Shown one piece after another: positions 50,674 to 61,239 of a stretch of DNA of 64,000 bases. The translations under genes were made by a program, and so were the position numbers. Under the pieces are notes generated by a model. It saw nothing but the letters and a program-made list of their open reading frames with translations, did no database searches and was not told where the DNA came from. The stretch is from assembly GCF_040807025.1 (NCBI RefSeq), contig NC_090968.1, positions 1,116,001 to 1,180,000 of the forward strand, given 5' to 3'. The stretch's first letter is position 1; the number at the start of each line of letters is the position of its first letter. The stretch comes from Struthio camelus (lineage: Eukaryota; Chordata; Aves; Struthioniformes; Struthionidae).

Positions 50674-51148
50674 AGGACCCTGCTTGAGCAGGGGGGTTGG
50701 ACTAGATGATCTCCAGAGGTCCCATCCAACCTAAATGATTCTGTGATTCTGTGATTCTCCTGGATTTGGGACCGGACAGTAACTACATGCATTAAATTCA
50801 GAAACGTGTTGCAGGAACCCAAGGGGAAGGGTTCGTCCTGGTGAGCAACGAAAGCCGCTCGGGGCTGCGCGGGAACAGGGAGAGCCAGCAGCCGAAAGGA
50901 GCACTCGGTGTAAGAACGACGCGGCCAGGTAGACGCGGCGAAACGGGCTGCGGCCAGAGCCAGGGCGCGATTGAAATCAAAGCTGGCGGCAGTTCTGACT
51001 TTCAGCCAAAACAGGCAAGTGGGGCTGAATGTGCCGTGTGTTCCCATCCGTCACAGCGGTCGGACGTGTAAGCTGAAGGCTCGGCGGAGATTTCGCCGGC
51101 AGGTTGCTCCCCTAAATTGTCTCGGATGGCGCTTTCGGCGAACAATTT

Positions 51149-51200
51149 CCCTCTTTTCCTTTCCTCTCCCTCGTTTCCTTTCCTTTCCTCTCCCCCTTTT
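51149..51200. repeat. TTTCC-rich polypyrimidine tract
   Basis: Interrupted TTTCC/CTCCC units in TACR1 intron 1. Confidence 0.8.
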
Positions 51201-54200
51201 CGCAGACCCCGCCGTGGCTTTGCGCCAGCGGTTCGGAAAAGTCCCTCCGCTTGAAGGCGGGCCGTGCGCTCCTTCGGCGGCTCCTGGCCGCGACGCTGCG
51301 GCAAAAGAAGCTCGTCCCTGAATTGGGGGGGCGGTTTCGGAGTCGAGGGCGGAAGCTGGTGCCGGGTGCTCAGGGAAACGGCGGTCCCGTCCTGCAGGAG
51401 GGGCTCCCCGCGACCTCGCTCGGCACTAGCGACCCGGGCCGAATCCTGCGTCTCGGGGCGGCCCGCGCCACCTTTCCCAGCAGCGCCGGCGCGTTTCCCG
51501 CGCCGTTAGCGAGCCGGCGGCCCCCTTGCACGTGGCCACAAGGCTCCTCGCCGGCGGACGGCTGGGAACGCGGCCCGAGGTTAAGATATCCTGGATGATT
51601 TACAGGGCTGACGGGCAGGAAAAGGGGGGAAAAAAATCATCTGTAGGTTGAGAAACGCAACCGGGCTAAGCTGAAAACTGCCCGGACGGAGCGAGCGCGG
51701 CGTCTGCAGGTGCCCGAAGAGGAGGGTTGGAGCCCTGGAGGCGACTCGGGGTCAAGCTGGACTCTGCAGCATTCGGGCTATTTAATACAGAGCAATTTCC
51801 TTTTTCTTCAGTTTTCTACGCTAAAAGCAGCTAAAAAAATAACATGCCATGGTACCAACCTCCTGCGTCTTCTCGGCCACGTTGCTGCCTTTGAGCCCCG
51901 CGAGAGCCCCCTTTTCCCACCTCTGCCAGCCCCAACGCTGCCAAACCGGCGCACGGGGCCGGGAAAGCCAACCGGGCTTTAATTTCTATTTACTGTTATT
52001 GAAGCAACATGCGAAATCGCATGAGGTGTTTTAAGAGCCATCGAGAGGCCAGCGTGGAGGTGCAGGAGAAGCAGCAGACCCGCGCCAACCTCCCGCCGCC
52101 GCAGCTGCGAAAATTGCCGGTCTGCAGCTGAGACCGGCTCGTGTCTCCCCAACCCCTTATTATTCGCAGCAGGAAAATAGCCTGGGAAAAGCAACGGTTT
52201 TCTGATGGCGAGCTCCAAACCGGCAAAGCTGCCGAACGCCAGCAACGTCCTCGCCGGCTCAGCGCCGACGGAAACCCTCCCGCGAGGACAAATTACATCG
52301 GTGCATGGCGAGATTAACTCGTCGTTTACACCCGAATATAGCTCCGGTTCTGTTCTTTTTTTTTTTTTTTTTTAATCTTGGCTTAACGCGCCGCTGCTGT
52401 TCGAAGCAGTTGGCTTTGACGCGCGGGGCGACGCGTTAGCGCTGGCTCTGCCGGGATGCAGCCGGGATGCGGCTGGAACAGCGGGAAAAGCAAGGCTGCG
52501 CGAAAGGAGCCCAAAGGGAGGTTGCGAGCAGAGCTGCCTACATACCAATTGGCAGTAATTAAAGCAGCGTTTTGCGCTCCCTGTAAGTAAAGGGTCTCGA
52601 AACACTGCAAAAGCCACGCAGAGCTGCTGGATACCTACCGCGGAAATGGCCTGAAAGCTTGATTTTTTTTATTTTTTTTTTCCCGGCTGGGGTTGAAAAG
52701 CGGGGTCGCTCTGTACTAACCGATGCTGGGAGCAAAGGTGACGAAAAAGTCCTTTGCAAAGTCCTTTTTGGTTTTGGGTTTTTTTTTTTTCTTTTTTTAG
52801 CCAGCGCATCCTGCGGTGGTGAGGTCGGGACGCCTCGTGGAGGGGGTTACGCCTCCTCTTCCTCGCCCTCCTCTTCCTCGCTTTCAGCAGCCTTCCCCTC
52901 CTGCCAAAGAGGCCGAACGAGGCCCTGAACGAGCTGCAAGAAATTATTTCCTTAGCAGAAAAAAAACGAAAAACGCCGTTTTCAACAGGGAACGCCCAAC
53001 GCCTGGCGCGGGAAAAGTAAATCTCTTTACTAGGGTGCCAGGCAGCGGCGGCCGTTTGCAGGGCGAAACAGGAGCCCCAAAACTCGTTCGCCGGCTCCCG
53101 AGGGGTCGTTTCTCACGGACAGATGCCCCGAAGGAGGCGTTTTCGTTCCCCGCAGCGGGAAAGCGCCGCGAACACGATTTGGGTCGAAACTGAGCCAAAG
53201 GACAAAGCAGCCCAGCTGGCTCTTCGGGAGCTGCGTGCTGCAAGCGGAGCGATTCAGCGGCTGCCAAGAGGCAACAGAAGGTGGGGGGGCAGGAAAAAAT
53301 AAAAAGGGGGTAAAAAAAAAACCCCAAATCCCAAGTATATACGACTCTTGGGGTGAGAAACGCAGAAAGGCTGACTGGCTGCTAAGTCCCCGCCATGGAA
53401 ATTAGAGATATTTCACAGGGACGGAGCCGGCGCTGGGAGAGGGAAGGCAGGACGAGAAACGCATCTGCAACCCCGCGGTGAAAACCCCGGCAAGCGAGAC
53501 GGCGCCTGGGCCGAAGGAGGCCGCGAAGCTCCTCTGCTGCCCCCGTTTCGTTTTGCGTGAAACATCCTCATCGAAAGGAGGAAAAAGGCGGGGAGGGTTA
53601 GACGGGGGGAAAAAAAAAAACCACAAACCCAAAAACCCAAAAAGGAAGCGGTTATTAAAATATTAGAACAATTTTCTGCTTCATGGTACAGTTATTGGGT
53701 AATTAGACAATATTTTAATATGAAATAATGGCCTAATTATTTTCAGGATACGTTGGTACATTTCCATCCATCTCCAGCATGTTTATGGGCTCGATAACCC
53801 ACTCCTCTGAGCAGCCCAGACCCTTCTGATTACATTTTTTTCCCCGGCAGAGCCCCGGCTGGGGGAATGGTCATTATTCCCATTTTTATTCCTGCTGGGT
53901 GGCCGAAGCCAGAGCATCACCGAGGGAACGTTTCGGAGGTCACGCAGTGCCGGCGTCTTGGAAAGTGCCCGAAAATGGGATTCTAGGCTGTTTTTATCCA
54001 TAGCTCTTCCCATCCTAGCGTGGAGAGGGGGGGATCTTGTTAAGACCCTGTCCAGCTGCTGCGTTTTTTGTCCTCGGCTCCTTGGAGCAGCTGCCGTATT
54101 TGTTTCGGCGTCTCGTTTCCACGCCAAACGCTGCCGCGGCGGGCGACTCGATGGCTCCCGGTGACCGGGTTGCATTTTATTGCATCGCGGCGACGCTTAT

Positions 54201-55653
54201 TTGCACGTCTCATCGGCAGGCAAGGCTCCTGCGGCTGCAGAGCGCCTTAAACCGGGCAGGCGCGTTCTCCGAGGTGCATTGCCAGCAATTAGGTCCAAGG
54301 CGTAAAATCAAAGCTCTTGCAGCGGGGCGTCGCAGCCCGCAGGGCAGCAGCTTGCTTGCTCGAGGTTGCAGCCCCAGACCCTTCGCCGGCCACTTTTTTC
54401 AACAGCGTTGGCCCAATTTTCCTTGAAACGGCCTCGTTTTCTGCTCTTTGCCCGCTTGAGCTCGACCTGCCCATTCGAGCATCATTAGCGACATGCAGGG
54501 GATAATTATCAGGCAGCTTAGCTGCGCCAGGCTGATAAGGGCTGGTACCCCTGGGCGCGGAGGGAGAGCTGCCACTGCACGCCTCCCACGTATTTCTACA
54601 TAACTTCCCGTGCTTTTGCCCCTACAAATGCAAAAAGGTGGTGCAGGATGTGTTTTCAATGCCCGGCACGGAGGAGATGCCGCCGGGGGATGCCGGGTCC
54701 CGAGCACCGTCATGGCTCAGAGATGCTTCTCGGGAAACGCTTCCCCTCGGGGAGGAAAGGGATTTTTGCAAGCTGCCCCGGCGCGTGAGATACAGGGAGG
54801 GGGTAACGCACACGGGCGGCGATGCACGATGAGGCAAAAGGGGCAGGTTTTGCTGGGTTACGCGAGAGCGGGCTTCTTCCCGAGGCTTGAAGGAAGCTGG
54901 GGAGCAGGGGAAACAGGAGCCGCGCGCGGTTCATCCCGCCGGCTGCTGTCAGCTTTGCTGAACCTGATTTGCGGTGGGAGAAACGCAACCTGCCTCGGGG
55001 TGGCTGGAGCTCGCGCAGGACGGCTGGCGGGTCTTGCGGCGGAAGAGGCCACGACGCACAGGGCGGCGAGGTTAGGGCTGCCGGGGCGTCCTCCTGCCAA
55101 CGCGCGCGGGGCCCCTCTCGCGTTCGCTGCGTTAAGACCCGGAGGAGGTCAAGGCCAGGGGGAGGTTTCGCGTAGCTGCCTTGTCTCCCTTGCTGCTTTA
55201 TGCAGCTCGGTCTTTGCAGGAGAAAGATGTTGCCGGTTGCGTTTGGGAAGCTGCTTTTCCGGTAGAGCTGAGCTGAAAGTCAACGAGCATCTCGCGCAGG
55301 ATTCAAACCTTGAGGATGAATCCTTGCCTGAGCGTTAGAGGAGGGTGTTTTGCCTGGGGAGTCCTGCAGCAATGGGTCATTCGATGCTCTTTGCACCGTG
55401 CGGAGCAGGGCGATCCACCGAGAAACCGCTTTCGAGCCGTCCCGGTGCAGGACGGGCTTCACCAGGGGCGGCTGAGCAGCCGCTGCACCCTGCCGGCCGA
55501 GCCCTAGGGACTTTATTTGCGGACTGCTGCTGCCCTTGAAGCATTTACCTTGCTTAAAACTCATTAAACATGAGGGCAAATGCCTCCTTTTGCTGTCTGC
55601 GTTGCGCCCATGCGTTTTTTTCTCGAGCCTCATCTGCTCTCGCTCCGCCGCAG

Positions 55654-55848
55654 GTACATGGCTATCATCCACCCGCTGCAGCCCCGGCTCTCGGCCACCG
55701 CCACCAAGGTGGTCATCGGCGTCATCTGGCTCCTGGCTTTCCTGCTAGCCTTCCCCCAAGGCTACTACTCGGTGACGGAGGAGCTGCCGGGCCGGCTGGT
55801 GTGTCTGGTGGCGTGGCCGGAGCACGACGCCAACGCCTACGGGAAAAC
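55654..55848 (+). CDS. TACR1: TACR1 exon 2 (TM4, second extracellular loop)
   Basis: The acceptor CAG ends at 55653 and the donor GTGAGT starts at 55849. It encodes [22 protein letters not shown]4, and the loop with the disulfide cysteine C184 ([10 protein letters not shown]). Confidence 0.97.
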
Positions 55849-56412
55849 GTGAGTCGGCGCCTCGCGCCGGGGTGGGACGGTGGGAAATCGGGTGCCGGGA
55901 GCCACGACGGGAACGCCACAGTGCTGGCAGAGGGGAGAAAAAGGAGCGAGGTGAAAGGCACAGAGATGCGCCGAGCCCAAACATGCAAAAATCCACTTGG
56001 CCGCTGAAAAGCCAAACTCGGGTCTTTGCCGCATCTGACGCCGTCTGCCAGCTGGGGAAAACCAGGAGGCGCATGCGTGGCTAGGAGCTAGCGCGGGAAT
56101 ATATTTCCTCCCCATTAAGGTGCCACCTAATTATCTCCGGGGTTTCAAAAGGCTCCGGGCGGCCCCGCTGCTCCGGCAGCCGCTTCGCTCTTTGAGGTCG
56201 GGGCGTCCGGCTGTTCCCTTGCAAGGTTGTCACGCGGTGACTTAAATGTCATGCGTTAAAGGAAAAAAAGACATTTGCGATCTCGATTCCCGCGGAACGA
56301 TCCACAAAATCGCGCTGGGCCAGGGCACGCGGAGAGGGGCTTACAGCAAGCGTGAGCCCGGCGAGGGTAAGATGAGTTCATCAGTCAGCAGCAAGTTGCA
56401 GGACCAGCTCGG

Positions 56413-56450
56413 GGGCTGGACCAGCCGACCTCCAGAGGTGCCTTCCAACG
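56413..56450 (+). mobile_element. Probable short CR1 3'-end scrap
   Basis: GGCTGGACCAGCCGACCTCC and the following AGAGGTGCCTTCCAAC match the CR1 3' UTR motif seen at 50694-50730 (GTTGGACTAGATGATCTCCA, GAGGTCCCATCCAAC). The octamer tail is not visible, so it is an older or truncated copy. Confidence 0.55.
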
Positions 56451-59400
56451 CTTTATTTGGGTACCAGCTGGGTTAAAAAAGAAAAGAAAGAATAGAAAAA
56501 AAAATCACTGCAATCCAGTCCATTCTGGTTCCCAGCTAATTGCAGTTATTATTAGCCTTGCACAGAGGGAAATCTGGGATCTGCAAGCTTCACCTTTCGA
56601 ACTGCGCTTGCAACAGCCGAACCCTGTACAACCGGCAGGGACTGAAAACAACACGCAGCTTGGTCCGAGTGCTGCATTGTCTCCCTGAACCACACTAACC
56701 CTTGGCCACGTTTTATGCAGCCCCGTGGCTGCTGCAGGGACACGGATACGCTGGTTCCCATCAAAAATACCGACGATAAAGGCACGGGAGCCGTCACTGC
56801 ACGGAGGGAGCACGGCCCTTCATCCCTCTCACACGTCCCTCAGCCTCGCTGCCTGCACAATAAAGCCCGGCATAGCTCGGGATATTATTTTACTACCCAA
56901 AAATAACTTTGCAAGGACAGGTGTCTGGGCCGCTGTCAAACCTTCTTCCTTGTTTTTGTGAGCCTGTCTGCAGTTATTTATGGAAGGCAATGGGGGAAAT
57001 GCTCCCTGCAGCTCGTTTGCAACGCCAGGATGGGGAGAAAGAGGTGAAAACAGCCAGAGATAGGGAAAAATAGGGAAGCAGGAGAGACCTCCGTGCGGGC
57101 AAGATGCTGGAGCCACGAGAGGGCCCAGCAATCCAGGTCAGTTCAATTCAACAGCTTCTCGCCACCGCTAACTGCCAATTCTCTCGCCCGCTTTTGGTTT
57201 CAAAATAGATGGCTAATCTGTTCCAATCTCATTAGCTCCAAGTCAGTTCGGCAGGCAAGGGAAAAAGCTGCTCCGCTAGGATAAACCGTTTTTTCCAGAC
57301 CCACCGCGAGAGTTTTGCTGCGGCCCCGCGGGGAAGGGAGCTGGATCATCCCTGCGGTTGCACCTGAGCCGGCCAGCGACCCCTTTTCAAAAAAAGCCCC
57401 AGGGCTCTTTGGGAATCCCACGATATGATGCCCCCCATCATGCCCAGGTGGCTCCAAAAACCCGGAGCACTTGCGTCCGTCTTGTGTTATCCGACGGCTC
57501 CTCCAGGCGCTCGGGGGCATTTCTGCTACCGTCGGCCTCAGCTCTTTGCAGCCGGTTTGAGACCCTGCGTTGCGTGGGAACCACAGCCAAGTCCTAATTG
57601 CGGAGCCACCGAGACGCCTCTCTAATTAGCAAAATGGAAAACAGCCCTACAAAAATCCAGTGCAAACGCAATTAGTGCCGGGGAGGGAGGGAAGGCCAAA
57701 TGAGATTGCAGGTCCAAAACAAGGAGGAGACAGTGTGGCAGCACGAGGCCAGGGCCACCTTCGTCCCCACCGGCTGGCCAGTGGCGCTGCATGTGCCCCA
57801 GGCACGAACCTGGCATATTCGATCAGAGCTGAATACATTTTGCAGCCAATAAGCCTCCAGTTCAGGCCAGTTTTGCCCCAGACTCCCACCTACCTCGCTC
57901 AATTTGAGGCTTATCTATGCCCATCGTAAAGGGTACCCGGAGGTCCTGTCCGATGGCTCTTTACACCAGCCTGGAGAACCGACCCGGCTGCCGAGTTTGC
58001 AAAATTAGCTTTTCTTCCCCCACAGTGCTTGCAGGAACGAAAGACGCTGCCAAATCCACCAAGGGGAGAGTTTACACCGAGCAAACCCAGGCCGTGCAAT
58101 GCAGCCTGCAAATCCCAATTGCTTCCAAGCAAGCTCCAGAAGGACCCTAAAACCTCACCGTCTTTCCCAGCTACGTCTGTTGAGTTTAGGAAACTATCTC
58201 GCTTCCTGCCCCTATCCTTACTCCAGGTCTCATCTTACCTGCAAACAGCAACCCTCCCTTCGAGTTCTGACCAGTCTCGTTTGCCCCAACAAATGGGTCA
58301 GATTGATACTGGCAGGAAATATAACTTGGCCCCCTGGGTTGAAAATAAATTGCAAAAAAAAAGGGGGGGGTGGAATTTGGCCCCAAGCATGTTGCACTCT
58401 GCTGTTCCCAGCTGAGCTCTTTGGCACTGGGGCCGGGGTTAGGTCTTGCAACAGCGAGCACAGCCAAATCTGCAATGGGCCAACTCGGGCGATGCACATC
58501 CAAGACCCAGCATTTGTCCTGCAGGGAAATCCTTTATCCTTTTAGCTGAATATTCCCATCCTTTAAACGATGGGGAAAAAAAAAAAAGACATTTGCTCCT
58601 GCAGAGCTACCAGATGAAAGGGAACATTTGTCTTTAAGATAATTTGGGGTGTAACTAGAGCATGCCAGGGGCATCATGTTGGAGATGGCTGAATCCAGGT
58701 GGCCTCTCTCCAGATTAGCTGCCCAGCTCTTGGAGGAGCATCTCCAACAAACGGCACTGGACCTGGCTCGTCAGTCTTGGTGTGGTTTCTTATGGGAAGG
58801 AGGTGTGTGCGACACCACTGCGGTGCACCGTCTCATCACAGAAGGCATTTTTGGTGTCACGGGGGCCTGGCGATGCTGTCAGACACTAATGCCTTTTGGT
58901 CATAGTTGCCTTGAGACCCTCAATGTTATTTAAAAAAAGCCTCACAGAAAAAGTCTCAGCACTGGCATGTGAAGTCTTCTTAGGTCACTATTGACACACC
59001 TGTAACTTTCCAGCGGGACCTGGGCACAATCTGACAGAGAAATTTAGACACATCGCACGTGCCAGCAAGATCTTTTCAAAAGAAAACATTTCAGTGGTGG
59101 GAACACAAAGAGCTCACTCATGCCCATCCCTGCCTAGTCCTCAGTTTTGACTTTTGTCCCCTTTTGAGAAAGGCACTACCATGACCAGCTCCAACTCCTA
59201 CACTGCAAAATGCAGGGTAGGGTCAGTGCAAGCACATTTGTCTTTCACTCATCTCTACATCACATCCCAGGAGAGCTCCAGGATGCTAACGGCCGGTAGC
59301 TGCGGGTTGGGAGAGACTGAGCTGGGACCACGGGATGGAGTCCTTTCTCCACAGAGGTTATGGCCCCAAGCTCTTTGGGTAACACATTATAGAGTTGTGC

Positions 59401-59497
59401 CAAATTCCCTTTTCCCCCATGAAACTTTGCTTTCAAGCTCAATTTGTGGAAATGACTTCATCGATAGAGGATACCCAACAGCCATGGTCTGTCTTAG

Positions 59498-59648
59498 GTA
59501 TCACTTCTGCATGACTGTCCTGATCTACTTCCTGCCACTCCTGGTGATCGGATGTGCCTACACTGTGGTCGGCATCACCCTCTGGGCGAGCGAGATACCC
59601 GGCGACTCCTCTGACCGCTACCATGAGCAAGTGTCAGCCAAGAGGAAG
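59498..59648 (+). CDS. TACR1: TACR1 exon 3 (TM5, third intracellular loop)
   Basis: The acceptor TTAG ends at 59497 and the donor GTAAGG starts at 59649. The 151 nt encode TM5 ([20 protein letters not shown]) and [26 protein letters not shown], almost identical to mammalian TACR1. Confidence 0.97.
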
Positions 59649-59981
59649 GTAAGGTGCTTCCAGTGCGGTAGGAGGCATCATGCCCAATCCCAGCTTACCA
59701 CGGCCAAAAATAATCCATCTAGAGTGGGAAGAAGTAAGGACTCATTTCATCCTTGCTGCTAAGGGAGCAGAGAACGTCTTCCAGACAGCCCCAGCTGAAC
59801 GCACATGGTTAAACCGAGATGTTGCCTGCGTGGTCATGGTGGGACGGGTGCCCAAGGCAGAGCTGAAGCTGTGGTGTGGCGCAAGGAGGACACCCACTCT
59901 GGTGGGTGATGCCCCATCACTGAGCTCGTGCTCCCTGGCGTCCAGGCAACTCAGCTTCCCTGCCTGCTCTTTTCCTTGCAG

Positions 59982-60178
59982 GTGGTGAAGATGATGATCA
60001 TCGTGGTGTGCACGTTTGCGCTCTGCTGGCTGCCCTACCACATCTACTTCACTCTGCAGTACTTCAACCCCGAGTGGTACCTGCAGAAGTTCATCCAGCA
60101 GATCTACTTGGCTATCATGTGGCTGGCCATGAGCTCCACCATGTACAACCCCATCATCTACTGCTGCCTCAATGACAG
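59982..60178 (+). CDS. TACR1: TACR1 exon 4 (TM6-TM7)
   Basis: The acceptor CAG ends at 59981 and the donor GTGGGT starts at 60179. The 197 nt encode TM6 ([14 protein letters not shown]), the third extracellular loop, and TM7 with [11 protein letters not shown]. Confidence 0.97.
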
Positions 60179-60947
60179 GTGGGTTACGAGCTCCCTTCAG
60201 CAGCGACTCGGCCCAGTAGACCAGGGAGGAGGAGACATCCGAGAGGTGGCAAAACGAGTGAGAAAAGGGGGAACAGCTTAGGGGGAACAGCTCCTCACAA
60301 TACTGCTCAAGCTGCTGGCTTGGCTTCTTTACCCCTGTCTCTCCTACTTTTGGAGCTGCAGGTGCAAACAAAGCCCCAAAAGCCCCAAAATAGCCCTGCG
60401 CACAAAGTTAAATGCAGTTACAGAAGCTTTTCCAGCATGGCTCTGTCCCATCCTCCAGCAGATACAGGGCTATATCAGACTCATCCGGGTAGACCTTTCC
60501 TACAGCCCATGTGGGATCTGAGGGCAGGTATCCAAGCAGACCCCACTCCAAACTGGGGGGTTTGCTTTTTTCTGCCCTGGTAGTAAAAAGTAGCACCTTC
60601 TCACGTTTAGTGGTGCTTAGCTCAAGCTTCCTGCTCCTGGCCTGCTTCCTTGCAGTAGCCCTGGGTCTCTCACCCCACAGCAGCTGTTGCCTGTAAATGA
60701 GGCTGAATTTGGGTAAGAAATTGCAATTTTGGGGGGCAGAGAAAGCAACAGAGAACTGGGGCAAACCCTGCCACCTTTCTTTGGCTTCTGTGGGACATTT
60801 GACCCAAGCGAGACATTCAGAAAGGGGTTGCACTATCCAATTTTTGGGCAGCACAGAACAAAATGCACCCCCTGGCCCTTAAAGGGCCAATGAGGCCAAT
60901 GCCGCAAGCGCACACCATCGCCCTCCTTGCCTCTGCTCTCTCCCCAG

Positions 60948-61239
60948 GTTTCGTGTGGGCTTCAAGCACGCGTTTCGGTGGTGCCCCTTCATCAGTGCTG
61001 GTGAGTACGAGGGCCTGGAAATGAAGTCGGCCAGGTACCTGCAGACACAGAGCAGCACCTACAAGGCGAGCCGGGTGGAGACCACCGTCTCCTTGGCGGT
61101 CGGCGTGGCCGACGATGAGCTCGACGAGGGTAGCAAGGCCAAGCGCCTCTCCGTGGACATGACCTCCAATGGCTCCTCTCGCAGCGACTCCAAAACCGTC
61201 TCCGAAAGCTTCAGCTTCTACTCAAACACGCTCACCTAA
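60948..61239 (+). CDS. TACR1: TACR1 exon 5 (C-terminal tail, stop)
   Basis: The acceptor CAG ends at 60947 and the stop TAA at 61239. It encodes helix 8 and the Ser/Thr-rich tail (about 96 residues), the GRK/arrestin target region. The first of the two cysteines of FRCCPF in mammals is Trp here (FRWCPF, W326-C327). Confidence 0.96.

Larger units (their letters stand above)
47470..50758 (+). mobile_element. CR1 LINE, about 3.3 kb, nearly complete ORF2
   Basis: This is a non-LTR retrotransposon in TACR1 intron 1, sense to the gene. It starts with the 3' end of ORF1 ([20 protein letters not shown]), continues through all of ORF2 and ends with two and a half ATTCTGTG octamers at 50738-50758. ORF2 keeps the APE-type endonuclease motifs ([25 protein letters not shown]) and reverse-transcriptase motifs ([44 protein letters not shown]). 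It is inactivated by TGA stops ending at 48925 and 49252 and by loss of one G near 49960. The 5' boundary is approximate. Full-length CR1 is about 4.5 kb, so roughly the first quarter is missing. Confidence 0.95.
45020..55653 (+). other. TACR1 intron 1
   Basis: A 10.6-kb intron containing the large CR1 element (47470-50758), a pyrimidine-rich tract near 51149-51200 and a T-run near 52357-52372. The remaining 7 kb show no recognisable exon or other repeat family. Confidence 0.7.
55849..60947 (+). other. TACR1 introns 2-4
   Basis: Intron 2 (55849-59497, 3.65 kb) holds a possible old CR1 3' scrap at 56413-56450. Intron 3 (59649-59981) is only 333 bp. Intron 4 (60179-60947) is 769 bp, and its start stays open in the receptor frame to a stop at 60279-60281. 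No other feature was seen. Confidence 0.75.
44619..61239 (+). other. TACR1: TACR1 gene (neurokinin-1 receptor), five exons, complete
   Basis: This is the rhodopsin-family GPCR for substance P, a plasma-membrane receptor coupling mainly to Gq. Exons 44619-45019, 55654-55848, 59498-59648, 59982-60178 and 60948-61239 join in phase to 411 residues (human 407). Visible hallmarks are two N-terminal sequons (N18, N22), the disulfide pair C109/C184, DRY at 133-135, CWLP in TM6, and NPIIY in TM7. The start MDN-LPV, the block [20 protein letters not shown] and the tail (ISAGEYEGLEMKS, SRSDSKTVSESFSF) are TACR1-specific; TACR2 and TACR3 differ there. The internal exon lengths 195, 151 and 197 nt agree with the mammalian gene as I recall it. 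The coding span is only 16.6 kb. Confidence 0.97.

Noticed and set aside
44619-61239. TACR2 or TACR3 as identity of the receptor
   Set aside because: The start MDN-LPV, the [16 protein letters not shown] loop and the tail ending in SESFSF match TACR1 only.
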